Source: an uncultured Bacillota bacterium
GTDB lineage: Bacteria > Bacillota > JAAYKD01
Reading direction: 5' to 3'
Assembly (NCBI GenBank): GCA_937897315.1
Contig: CALCNS010000105.1
Span: forward strand, 1 to 6,502
DNA length: 6,502 bases
Part shown: one piece after another, positions 1-5,828 of the stretch
Numbering within the stretch: the stretch's first letter is position 1
Layout of the letters: each line of letters starts with the position of its first letter
The notes under the pieces: model-generated
Database searches by the model: none
What the model was told of the DNA's origin: nothing
What the model saw: the letters and a program-made list of their open reading frames with translations, nothing else
Program-made: the position numbers and the translations under genes

Positions 1-191
1 TGAACCATACTGATCCAGATTTCCGCGATGTGTTGTTTACCACTCGGAATTTTCTTTAAATTGCGACTAACCCAAAAAGCTAACACGATGACAAAAGCCA
101 TGATAATCCACTGATTTCGAATCGTCTCGGTGATGGGATAACCCATGATTCGAAATAATATTTTTGGACCTTTAATCTCTAAACTACCCAA
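1..191 (-). CDS. atpB: F0F1 ATP synthase subunit a, N-terminal part (runs off the window)
   Basis: This is the membrane subunit of the F0 proton channel that sits against the c-ring. Only the first 63 codons are present; the gene continues beyond base 1. The translation contains GYPITETIRNQW, a hydrophobic segment at about residues 28-42 (WIIMAFVIVLAFWVS) and then RNLKKIPSGKQHIAE. The 'xITETxxxxWIIM...RxLKKIPSGKQ' pattern is typical of Bacillales subunit a before its first long helix. I chose the TTG at 191-189 because GGGAGGG (205-199) lies 7 bases upstream. The next in-frame ATG (146-144) has no such site and would cut off the conserved N-terminal segment. It lies 16 bases after atpI, which is the normal atpI-atpB order. 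The catalytic Arg and the later helices cannot be checked here. Confidence 0.9.
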   Translation of the reverse strand, partial: MGSLEIKGPKILFRIMGYPITETIRNQWIIMAFVIVLAFWVSRNLKKIPSGKQHIAEIWISMV

Positions 192-198
192 CGATTTT

Positions 199-205
199 CC
201 CTCCC
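199..205 (-). promoter_or_regulatory. Ribosome binding site deciding the atpB TTG start
   Basis: GGGAGGG on the minus strand lies 7 bases upstream of the TTG at 191-189 and just after the atpI stop codon (210-208). It is the main reason for choosing a TTG start over the internal ATG at 146-144. Confidence 0.7.
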
Positions 206-207
206 TT

Positions 208-615
208 CTATTCTTTCTTCTTCTTTGTATAACTCATTAAGTGACCGACAAATGTCTTTAGAAACAACCACAGCTTTAAAGCAAAGAAAGGCGGTATGGC
301 TCCCACCAATGCCGAGACGCCTAAGTCCTTTCGAAGCAAAAGAATGGTAAATAAGAGAAGAACCAATACAAATCGCACAAGATACCTAGTAAACGCATAA
401 ATTCTAGCTTGCTCTGGAGCCATATCTACCACTTGTTGAATCTGTAAGGCGATTAGGCGAAAATTTAAGAAGGCAACTATACCACCGGCGACGGAGCCAA
501 TGGCCACGGCACGATTAAAAAACACGGAAGGTACCGCCATGAGGAGTACGGAGTAGATGATGACCTTCGAATGCTCCCACCATAACTTCCAGTATGCCTC
601 TAACTCATGATTCAT
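208..615 (-). CDS. atpI: ATP synthase subunit I (AtpI)
   Basis: This is a small integral membrane protein (135 aa) encoded first in many F-type ATP synthase operons. In the family it is linked to c-ring assembly and possibly Mg2+ handling, and it is usually not essential. Four hydrophobic segments are visible at about residues 17-33, 36-56, 78-94 and 99-122, followed by a basic Lys-rich tail (KKKK at 131-134). Length, topology and position directly before atpB support the call; sequence conservation in this family is low. The ATG at 615-613 is 5 bases after the wecB stop. The only SD-like element (AGGA, 631-628) is 12 bases away and inside wecB, so translation probably depends on ribosomes finishing wecB. 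It lies 16 bases upstream of atpB. Confidence 0.88.
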   Translation of the reverse strand: MNHELEAYWKLWWEHSKVIIYSVLLMAVPSVFFNRAVAIGSVAGGIVAFLNFRLIALQIQQVVDMAPEQARIYAFTRYLVRFVLVLLLFTILLLRKDLGVSALVGAIPPFFALKLWLFLKTFVGHLMSYTKKKKE

Positions 616-620
616 TAGCT

Positions 621-1796
621 CTACACATCCTGTCGGGTCGCCACATAAAAGGGTTCCGGCGCATGTTCTCTATGACAAAAAGCATATTCTATGGCTTCCA
701 CGATACGTCGGCATGCTTGACCATCTCCATAAGGGTTCACTGCCATTTGCATCCGTTTATAATGGGACGAATCTTGAAGTAGTTTTCGGCTTTCCTGAAC
801 AATAAGCTCTTCATCGGTTCCAACCAATATGACAGTTCCCGCTTCTACCGCTTCCGGTCTTTCTGTGACATCCCTTAACACCAAAACCGGTTTTTTTAAG
901 GCAGGGGCTTCTTCCTGAATTCCCCCTGAATCGGTCAATATCATATAGCTACGAGACATAAGATTATGCATGTCATTCGGGTCGAGTGGATCAATCAGGT
1001 GAACTTGAGGTAGGTCGCTCAGTCTTGGCATGACGACTTCTTGAACGGCAGGATTTCGATGTACCGGCCAAACCACTTCCACTTCAGGATTCTCCAGCAC
1101 CATTCTTCGCACCGCATCGGCAATATGCTTCATAGGAGCACCTAAGTTCTCTCGCCGATGTGCAGTCACTGTGATGATTTTTCGCTGGAAGTTCAGTTCA
1201 TTTAAAGATGCTTCTGCAAACGTGTATTCTTGCTTTACCGTATAAGCCATGGCATCGATAACGGTATTTCCCGTGACAAAAATCTTCTCATTAGGAATTC
1301 TTTCGGTTAAGAGGTGCTCGCGCGCTAAGGTAGTAGGAGCAAAGTGTAAATCGGCTAATCGTCCGGTTAATTGCCGGTTCATTTCTTCGGGGAAAGGAAA
1401 GTATTTATCGTACGTTCGTAACCCAGCCTCTACATGACCAATGGGAATTTGATGAAAGTAAGCGATGAGTGCTCCGATGAACGTCGTAAGTGTGTCACCG
1501 TGGACTAAAATGAGATCTGGCTTAGCCTCTGCCATAACGCCCTCTAACCCTTCTAAGGCACGAATCGCGACGCCGGTCAGTGTTTGACGTTGCTGCATGA
1601 TGTTTAAATCGTAATCCGGATGGATGTCGAAAGTAAGTAGAACTTGATCCAACATTTCTCGGTGCTGAGCTGTAACACAGACCAAAGAAGTGATGTGTTC
1701 GGATTTTTCCAAAGCTTTCACTAGCGGAGCCATCTTAATGGCTTCCGGTCGAGTGCCAAAAATCGTTAAAACTTTCGTTTTCTTCTGCTCGGTCAA
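621..1796 (-). CDS. wecB: UDP-N-acetylglucosamine 2-epimerase, non-hydrolysing
   Basis: This cytoplasmic enzyme interconverts UDP-GlcNAc and UDP-ManNAc, the ManNAc donor for wall teichoic acid linkage units and other surface polymers (WecB/MnaA family). The call rests on the following residues, numbered from the TTG start (391 aa, normal length): GTRPEAIKMAP at 14-24, HGDT at 99-102 with Asp101, GHVEAGLRT at 120-128 with Glu123, FPEEMNRQ at 134-141, HRREN at 213-217, PVHRNP at 244-249 and DSGGIQEEAP at 289-298, followed by LRDVTERPEA. These cover the expected catalytic Asp, Glu and His and the C-terminal UDP-binding region. A GTG at 1802 is in frame, but the GGGGG SD (1808-1804) is only one base from it. 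The TTG at 1796-1794 is 7 bases away and is the better start. The SD overlaps the tagO stop, suggesting translational coupling. Confidence 0.95.
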   Translation of the reverse strand: MTEQKKTKVLTIFGTRPEAIKMAPLVKALEKSEHITSLVCVTAQHREMLDQVLLTFDIHPDYDLNIMQQRQTLTGVAIRALEGLEGVMAEAKPDLILVHGDTLTTFIGALIAYFHQIPIGHVEAGLRTYDKYFPFPEEMNRQLTGRLADLHFAPTTLAREHLLTERIPNEKIFVTGNTVIDAMAYTVKQEYTFAEASLNELNFQRKIITVTAHRRENLGAPMKHIADAVRRMVLENPEVEVVWPVHRNPAVQEVVMPRLSDLPQVHLIDPLDPNDMHNLMSRSYMILTDSGGIQEEAPALKKPVLVLRDVTERPEAVEAGTVILVGTDEELIVQESRKLLQDSSHYKRMQMAVNPYGDGQACRRIVEAIEYAFCHREHAPEPFYVATRQDV

Positions 1797-1803
1797 TATC
1801 ACA

Positions 1804-1809
1804 CCCCCT
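1804..1809 (-). promoter_or_regulatory. Ribosome binding site deciding the wecB start; overlaps tagO stop
   Basis: AGGGGG on the minus strand sits 7 bases before the TTG at 1796-1794 but only 1 base before the in-frame GTG at 1802-1800. Spacing therefore favours TTG. The site shares bases with the tagO stop codon (TAG, 1810-1808), so terminating ribosomes would be placed on it. Confidence 0.7.
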
Positions 1810-2917
1810 AAGAATCTTGTTTTCTGCGTTTCAATTCTTCTTGCAGCTCTCTTTTAAAATTGCTCCCATAGCCCTTGGTATCATCGTCCATATCCTTGAT
1901 GTTCATGGTTCTGGCGACCACAAACAAAAACATTCCGGCTAATCCCACGACCAAAGAAATGATTCTACCTTGTACATTATTAACTTCGACTGCTGCCAAC
2001 CCTAAGCACGTGGAAATAGCATACAACCATAATACGGTTTGGCGTTGTGTTAAGCCATTGTCGTAAAGGATGTGGTGGATGTGTTGCCTGTCGGCTTTCA
2101 TTGGGGATTTTCCAGCACGGATTCGCTGAAAAAAGACTACCATGGTGTCGAACAAAGGCAACCCCAGTGCTAAAACAGGTACTAACATGGTGGCAAATGT
2201 GGCACTTTTCATGGGGCCTTTTATAGACAAGCACGCCAAAACAAACCCAATGAACAAAGCACCTGCATCCCCCATGAAAATTTTAGCAGGGTGAAAATTA
2301 TAGAATAAAAATCCCATGCATGCGCCTGCTAAAGCAACTGCCATAACAACCACATCGATATAATTCATTCTCCATGCAACAATCATTAAAGAAACTGCGG
2401 CTATTGCTGCGGTTCCGGATGCCAGTCCATCCAAGCCATCGATGAAATTCATAACATTGGTCACCGTGACAATCCACAGCATGGATAAGGGAATACTAAA
2501 AATCCCAAGAGAAATGTAGCCCGGCGAGAATGGTATACCAATTCCCTCAATCACAATTCCACTTTGGACCGCCAGAAAGGCACACCCGATTTGTACCAGT
2601 AAACGTAGTTTCGCAGAAATGTCCATTTTGTCATCGACAGCTCCAATGAACATTAAAATGGTGCCTCCCACCAAGATACCCAACATTTCTTTACTAATGG
2701 GTACAAACAGGGTGCAGGCGACCAAAAAGGCAAAATAAATGGCTACTCCGCCTAAGTATGGAGTAGGAACTTTATGAGTTTTTCTTGGGTTTGGCCTGTC
2801 CATAATATGAAATCGTTGCGCCAATTTCATGGCTATGGGAGTAAAACAAATCACCAAAAAAAGAGCTACACAAAAAGTAAATATGGTTTCAATGAGTGTA
2901 AGATTTGTTCCGTTCAT
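1808..2917 (-). CDS. tagO: Undecaprenyl-phosphate GlcNAc-1-phosphate transferase (MraY/WecA/TagO family)
   Basis: This polytopic membrane enzyme transfers GlcNAc-1-P from UDP-GlcNAc to undecaprenyl phosphate, the committed step for wall teichoic acid and related secondary wall polymers. Motifs, numbered from the ATG at 2917 (369 aa): DRPNPRKTHKVPTPYLGG at 40-57, the Mg2+-associated DD pair at 95-96 (GAVDDKMD), NFIDGLDGLASG at 157-168, MGDAGALFIGF at 215-225 and the WecA/TagO-type HIHH at 279-282 (DRQHIHHIL). HIHH and the following loop favour a WecA/TagO enzyme over MraY. There are many hydrophobic helices and a charged cytoplasmic tail (DMDDDTKG... KRELQEELKRRK). A GTG at 2929 is in frame but overlaps the SD, so I prefer the ATG at 2917. 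The epimerase gene follows after 11 bases (10 to its upstream GTG at 1800 would be even closer), which makes a matched two-step sugar module. Confidence 0.95.
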   Translation of the reverse strand: MNGTNLTLIETIFTFCVALFLVICFTPIAMKLAQRFHIMDRPNPRKTHKVPTPYLGGVAIYFAFLVACTLFVPISKEMLGILVGGTILMFIGAVDDKMDISAKLRLLVQIGCAFLAVQSGIVIEGIGIPFSPGYISLGIFSIPLSMLWIVTVTNVMNFIDGLDGLASGTAAIAAVSLMIVAWRMNYIDVVVMAVALAGACMGFLFYNFHPAKIFMGDAGALFIGFVLACLSIKGPMKSATFATMLVPVLALGLPLFDTMVVFFQRIRAGKSPMKADRQHIHHILYDNGLTQRQTVLWLYAISTCLGLAAVEVNNVQGRIISLVVGLAGMFLFVVARTMNIKDMDDDTKGYGSNFKRELQEELKRRKQDS

Positions 2918-2923
2918 ATAGTA

Positions 2924-2928
2924 CCTCA
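2924..2928 (-). promoter_or_regulatory. Ribosome binding site deciding the tagO start
   Basis: TGAGG (2928-2924) lies 6 bases before the ATG at 2917-2915. The alternative in-frame GTG (2929-2927) overlaps this same SD and has no site of its own, so the shorter protein starting MNGTNLTLIE is more likely. Confidence 0.65.
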
Positions 2929-2933
2929 CAACG

Positions 2934-2961
2934 AAAATAGTATATCATAGTATACTATTTT
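2934..2961. repeat. Inverted repeat over the tagO promoter (candidate operator)
   Basis: AAAATAGTATA (2934-2944) and TATACTATTTT (2951-2961) are perfect 11-bp inverted arms around a 6-base centre. Within it, ATAGTATACTAT (2947-2958) is itself a 12-bp palindrome, and ATAGTATA occurs twice (2937 and 2947), 10 bases apart or one helical turn. The repeat covers the -10 box and the whole spacer up to the -35, where a repressor could block RNA polymerase. AT-richness makes some symmetry likely by chance, and no regulator gene is adjacent. Confidence 0.5.
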
Positions 2962-2966
2962 GTCAA
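2939..2966 (-). promoter_or_regulatory. Predicted sigma-A promoter for tagO-wecB-atpI-atpB
   Basis: On the minus strand a perfect -35 TTGACA (2966-2961) is followed after 16 bases by TATACT (2944-2939), five of six matches to the -10 consensus. Transcription would start near 2932, leaving only about 15 bases before the tagO ATG, almost entirely the ribosome binding site. No terminator is visible between comEB and tagO, so some read-through from comEB is also possible. Confidence 0.7.
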
Positions 2967-3023
2967 TTCTTACAAGAACAAGTGAATTATTTCACGTGGT
3001 CACTTTTGGTCGGTGGCTCATAT

Positions 3024-3467
3024 TTATAGGTGCACTTGAATCAAAGGAATACCTGCTTCTTGTAACAAGGATTTTGATAACTCGTCTGGGTAACCCGTTG
3101 CATAATAAATGGCAGACACGTGGCAATTGATAAGCATTTTGGCACATAACACACAAGGAAATGCCGTGGTATAGCAAGCAGAACCTTCAATGCTTACTCC
3201 AGCTATGGCTGCTTGAATAATGGCATTCTGTTCCGCATGAACAGCTCTGCATATCTCGTGCCTTTGTCCGGAAGGTACATTCTCTTGCTCTCTTTTGCAT
3301 CCGACTTCTCCACAATGAGCCAGTCCACTCGGTGAGCCGTTATAACCGGTTGACAATATTCTGCGATCGTTGACCAAAATGGCTCCTACTTGTCTTCTTA
3401 AGCAAGTAGATCGTTTCGCGACGACTTGCGCAATCTCCATAAAATAACTATCCCATGAAGGTCTCAT
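3024..3467 (-). CDS. comEB: ComEB-like deoxycytidylate (dCMP) deaminase
   Basis: This zinc-dependent cytoplasmic deaminase is predicted to convert dCMP to dUMP, feeding dTMP synthesis. The Bacillus homologue lies in the comE locus but is not clearly needed for DNA uptake. In 147 aa the zinc and catalytic signature is complete: HAEQNAI with His77 and Glu79, then PCVLC with Cys105 and Cys108. Upstream, [14 protein letters not shown] (39-52), CKRE and RHEICRA (69-75) match the dCMP deaminase branch, where extra Cys/His residues may hold a second zinc; this separates it from cytidine or guanine deaminases. The ATG at 3467 has GAGGTG (3478-3473) 5 bases upstream. It is the first gene of the minus-strand block, and 106 bases separate it from the tagO start. 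I saw no convincing terminator after it. Confidence 0.92.
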   Translation of the reverse strand: MRPSWDSYFMEIAQVVAKRSTCLRRQVGAILVNDRRILSTGYNGSPSGLAHCGEVGCKREQENVPSGQRHEICRAVHAEQNAIIQAAIAGVSIEGSACYTTAFPCVLCAKMLINCHVSAIYYATGYPDELSKSLLQEAGIPLIQVHL

Positions 3468-3610
3468 TCTTGCACCTCGTTTTCACTAAGATTAACTATG
3501 TTTAGTTTGACAATTGAACAAAAAATTCCTTCTCTTATGAATGAAGGAGATTAGAAGAATGAGAAGAACTGTATCTTTGTATATAGATTGTTACACTAAG
3601 GAGGGAAAGT
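3468..3610. other. Intergenic region between divergent comEB and the M24 peptidase gene
   Basis: This 143-base AT-rich region must hold promoters for both divergent genes. On the plus strand there is TTGACA at 3507-3512 but no good -10 at the right distance, and a TATATA box at 3580-3585 with no clear -35. On the minus strand only weak boxes are seen before comEB. A short hairpin, TCCTTC (3527-3532) with GAAGGA (3543-3548), is present. No small gene is supported. Confidence 0.5.
3598..3605 (+). promoter_or_regulatory. Ribosome binding site of the M24 peptidase gene
   Basis: AAGGAGGG lies 5 bases before the ATG at 3611, a near-perfect SD that fixes this start. Confidence 0.8.
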
Positions 3611-4777
3611 ATGAATACATCCAAGAACAGAATAGAGCAATTACAAATGCGTCTCAAAAATTCTCAGCTCGATGGTGCGATTTTCACCATTGGGGCGAGT
3701 ATGCAGTATCTGCTCGATGACCCTTCTCTTTGTTATCATAGAACGGGTTACAGCAAAATGTCGCATGGGAAAGGGTATTTTAGTGGTATGCATTTACCGA
3801 CTCGGTTGTTAGTGATTCCTACTCAGCAAAGTGCTTTTATTCTTTGTCACCCTCAGGAGGAAGAAAGGAGTTCTTCCTATGGCTTGCCCGTATATGCTGG
3901 TTTTTGGAGTCATTATCCCTATACTTGGCGGAAGCACTGCAACGGAAATCGTATTGCTTTAGGAGCAGATGCTTTTGAAGGAATGAAAGAACTTTTCCTG
4001 CATTTCGATCGTTCATTGAATATTGTGCTTGGTGAGCATTTATGCGATGACATGAGGATGATTAAAGACGAGAATGAAATCAAAACATTGCGCAAGGCAG
4101 CTGCCTTAACCGACAAGGTGATGGAAGCCACTTTACCCCTTCTCGTGGAAGGTAGCACCCCCATGGATGTGGAAGCTTTTATGCAACAAGAGGGTTTTCG
4201 AGGTGGAGCAACCGATGTCTCTTTCCCGGCAGCCTGTATTTATACGCGACCGGGTCATCCTTCGGCTAAAGAACGAATCGGTTACCCCAAAAATCTACCC
4301 ATGCAGGGACCTACGGGAATCGCATTCGATTTTGGTTTTGTCGTCGATGGGTATTGTTCGGACTATGGCAGATCGTTTTATCGTGGGCAAGCCCCAAAGA
4401 AGATTGCAGATGCCTATGCGGCCTTACAAAAGGGACAACAAGAAATGGTGAAGCGATTAAAGCCTGGAGTACATCGGGTTAGCGATGTCGATCGTTTCAT
4501 TCGCGAAGTGGTCACGGAGGAGGGTTTTGGTGATCGGATGCTCTATGCCGATACCGGAATCTGTGGGCATCAAATCGGTATTGATGTTCATGAGGATCCC
4601 TGGTTATTAAATACTGAAACCACTCTTCTTTCCCCAGGCATGGTTTTTTGTGCAGAACCTAAAATTTGGTTCCCAGAGGAGTGCTATATGAGAGTAGAAG
4701 ACATGATCTTAATCACCGAATCTGGAGCGGAATTCCTTACTACGTTCTCAAGAACGTTATATCAGTTACCCGAATAG
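3611..4777 (+). CDS. M24 family metallopeptidase (Xaa-Pro dipeptidase / aminopeptidase P-like)
   Basis: This is probably a soluble dinuclear-metal peptidase cutting Xaa-Pro or a related imide/amide bond; the exact substrate cannot be read from sequence. The 388-aa protein has a creatinase-like N-terminal domain (about 1-145) and a pita-bread catalytic domain (about 155-375). All five metal ligands are visible: Asp240 (FDFG), Asp251 (GYCSDYGRSF), His320 (GHQIGIDVHE), Glu349 (FCAEPKIW) and Glu363 (RVEDMI). His327 matches the second catalytic His of aminopeptidase P, and the 11-residue Asp-Asp and 29-residue His-Glu spacings fit the family. Intact ligands argue against a creatinase, which lacks metal. 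The family also includes ectoine/amidohydrolase-like members, so peptidase is the best but not the only reading. The gene stands alone between a divergent and a convergent unit and ends 4 bases before a strong terminator. Confidence 0.88.
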   Translation: MNTSKNRIEQLQMRLKNSQLDGAIFTIGASMQYLLDDPSLCYHRTGYSKMSHGKGYFSGMHLPTRLLVIPTQQSAFILCHPQEEERSSSYGLPVYAGFWSHYPYTWRKHCNGNRIALGADAFEGMKELFLHFDRSLNIVLGEHLCDDMRMIKDENEIKTLRKAAALTDKVMEATLPLLVEGSTPMDVEAFMQQEGFRGGATDVSFPAACIYTRPGHPSAKERIGYPKNLPMQGPTGIAFDFGFVVDGYCSDYGRSFYRGQAPKKIADAYAALQKGQQEMVKRLKPGVHRVSDVDRFIREVVTEEGFGDRMLYADTGICGHQIGIDVHEDPWLLNTETTLLSPGMVFCAEPKIWFPEECYMRVEDMILITESGAEFLTTFSRTLYQLPE

Positions 4778-4781
4778 CATT

Positions 4782-4809
4782 AAAGCCTCCGAAATTTCGG
4801 AGGCTTTTT
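4782..4809. terminator. Bidirectional intrinsic terminator between convergent genes
   Basis: AAAGCCTCCGAAA (4782-4794) and TTTCGGAGGCTTT (4795-4807) form a perfect 26-bp palindrome that folds into a GC-rich stem (GCCTCCGA/TCGGAGGC) with an AATT loop. On the plus strand five T's (4805-4809) follow; on the minus strand the stem ends in TTTAAT. It therefore serves the M24 gene strongly and the PfpI gene less strongly from the other side. It fits the 35-base gap between the two stop codons. Confidence 0.9.
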
Positions 4810-4812
4810 ATA

Positions 4813-5400
4813 CTAATGCACTTCAAACAAATCGTGATTGGGGTCATCGTTCCAAATGTACTCGATTCTATGAGCAATCTCTTCTGCTTTCTTTCGTCCA
4901 AAGGTATCGGAGATAAAACCTAAGGCCATATCGGTTCCCGCAGAAACACCGGATGAAGTGTAAAACTTACCATCCACAACCCATCTTGCTTTCGCCAACC
5001 AATGGACCTCATGACTTTGTGAAGTTGCCCAGGTATATGATCTTTTGTTCGTTGTTGCGAACTTTCCATTGAGAACTCCACATTTGGCCAGCAAAGCTGA
5101 ACCGGTACAAACCGACAAGCATTGAGCTGCCAGATTGGTATAGTGATGAAGTTTTCTTAAAAAATCTTGGTCGTTAACCAAAGTTCTTGCTCCCATACCT
5201 CCCGGGAGAAACAAAACATCTGCAGGAGAACAACACTCTATGCTTTCGGTTTGAACTGTAAAACCCTGAGTACTACGAATGGGTCCTCCCATCATAGAGC
5301 AAAAACACAACTCCAGTTCTTCACACTTAGAAAAAACTTCAACCGGACCAAAGACATCTAGGGCTTCAAAATCATCATAGAGTACAATCTGTATTTTCAT
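4813..5400 (-). CDS. DJ-1/PfpI family protein (isonitrile hydratase-like glutamine amidotransferase fold)
   Basis: This is a 195-aa single-domain DJ-1/PfpI protein with a class-I amidotransferase-like fold and a Cys nucleophile. It starts KIQIVLYDDFEALDVFGPVEVF, holds DVLFLPGG (61-68), the nucleophile elbow CLSVCTGSALLA with Cys98 and Thr99, and the characteristic SSGVSAGTDMALGFI (149-163). Asp15, Cys98 and Thr99 match the Asp-Cys-Thr set described for Pseudomonas isonitrile hydratase InhA, and the same fold forms the N-terminal sensor of GlxA/FtrA-type AraC regulators. No HTH is fused here. Activity could be isonitrile hydratase, glyoxalase III/deglycase-like, or unknown. An in-frame ATG at 5427 exists, but AGGTG (5411-5407) is 6 bases from the ATG at 5400. 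Only one base separates this start from the VOC gene stop, so the two are translationally coupled. Confidence 0.85.
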   Translation of the reverse strand: MKIQIVLYDDFEALDVFGPVEVFSKCEELELCFCSMMGGPIRSTQGFTVQTESIECCSPADVLFLPGGMGARTLVNDQDFLRKLHHYTNLAAQCLSVCTGSALLAKCGVLNGKFATTNKRSYTWATSQSHEVHWLAKARWVVDGKFYTSSGVSAGTDMALGFISDTFGRKKAEEIAHRIEYIWNDDPNHDLFEVH

Positions 5401-5401
5401 C

Positions 5402-5809
5402 TTATTCACCTGCATAAAACACGGCACGGTCAGCCAGACTTAAGAATTCTTCCACTTCAAATTTGTACCCTTCCGGCCCCATGAACATCAGGGATTTGAT
5501 TTGCAATTTCTCACTAATATGGGGAGGATTTATAAATTCGATTCCGACTTTCGTTAAACGTTGTACCATTTCATCGAACTGCAAGACGACGAAACTGGTT
5601 AAGACCCCATCACGGGTGGTCGCTTTGCAAGCACCTCTGCTACGATCGACCGCGCCGATATAAGAACCCGGGCATACCTGATAGATTTTGGACCATCCCT
5701 GATCGCAAACTAGCGGTAACCCTAATGTTTGTTGAAAGAAATGACATGCTGCTTCTAAGTCGTCAAAGTATAGAAAACTAATCTTCCCCACAATATTCAA
5801 TGATGACAT
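5402..5809 (-). CDS. VOC superfamily (glyoxalase/bleomycin-resistance-like fold) protein
   Basis: This is a small 135-aa protein with the paired beta-alpha-beta-beta-beta layout of the vicinal oxygen chelate superfamily. The first module runs GKISFLYFDDLEAACHFFQQTLGLPLV (8-34); the second is SFVVLQFDEMVQRLTKVGIEFI (72-93) followed by the closing strand FMGPEGYKFEVEEF (109-122). Of the usual metal positions only the last Glu (118 or 120) is clear. The first strand and the SFVVLQF strand lack the usual His/Glu, so an ordinary metal-dependent glyoxalase I activity is doubtful. Binding, resistance or a divergent enzyme role is possible, and the substrate is unknown. GGAGGG (5821-5816) is 6 bases from the ATG at 5809, a strong SD. 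It lies 19 bases after the methyltransferase stop and is coupled to the downstream PfpI gene. Confidence 0.8.
   Translation of the reverse strand: MSSLNIVGKISFLYFDDLEAACHFFQQTLGLPLVCDQGWSKIYQVCPGSYIGAVDRSRGACKATTRDGVLTSFVVLQFDEMVQRLTKVGIEFINPPHISEKLQIKSLMFMGPEGYKFEVEEFLSLADRAVFYAGE
5407..5411 (-). promoter_or_regulatory. Ribosome binding site deciding the DJ-1/PfpI start
   Basis: AGGTG lies inside the last codons of the VOC gene and 6 bases before the ATG at 5400-5398. It supports starting at MKIQIVLYDD rather than at the in-frame ATG nine codons earlier (5427), which would overlap the VOC gene by 26 bases. Confidence 0.7.
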
Positions 5810-5815
5810 ACTGCA

Positions 5816-5821
5816 CCCTCC
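5816..5821 (-). promoter_or_regulatory. Ribosome binding site of the VOC gene
   Basis: GGAGGG, within AAGGAGGGTG (5823-5814), lies 6 bases before the ATG at 5809-5807 in the short gap after the methyltransferase stop. Confidence 0.75.
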
Positions 5822-5828
5822 TTGTATT

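Noticed and set aside
594..782. Short plus-strand open frame, with similar ones at 1249-1437, 1875-2066, 5167-5361, 5463-5663 and 5969-6157
   Set aside because: Each lies antisense inside a well-supported gene, lacks recognisable domains and has no convincing ribosome binding site; they are shadow frames.
1980..2234. Alternative-frame open reading frames inside real genes (also 2992-3177, 3919-4164, 4167-4451 and 4666-4923)
   Set aside because: They overlap conserved genes with identifiable motifs and encode low-complexity, non-family-like proteins.
2982..2995. GTGAA/TTCAC hairpin after comEB as a terminator
   Set aside because: The stem is only 5 bp with a 4-base loop and no T-run in the direction of comEB transcription.
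3507..3512. TTGACA on the plus strand as a -35 box for the M24 gene
   Set aside because: The sequence 16-18 bases downstream (around TTCTCT) is a poor -10, so no promoter was called from it.
3521..3548. Minus-strand hairpin followed by ATTTTTTG as an intrinsic terminator
   Set aside because: The stem is a 6-bp, 10-base-loop structure and no minus-strand gene lies immediately upstream to be terminated; the antisense direction is already covered by the strong terminator at 4782-4809.
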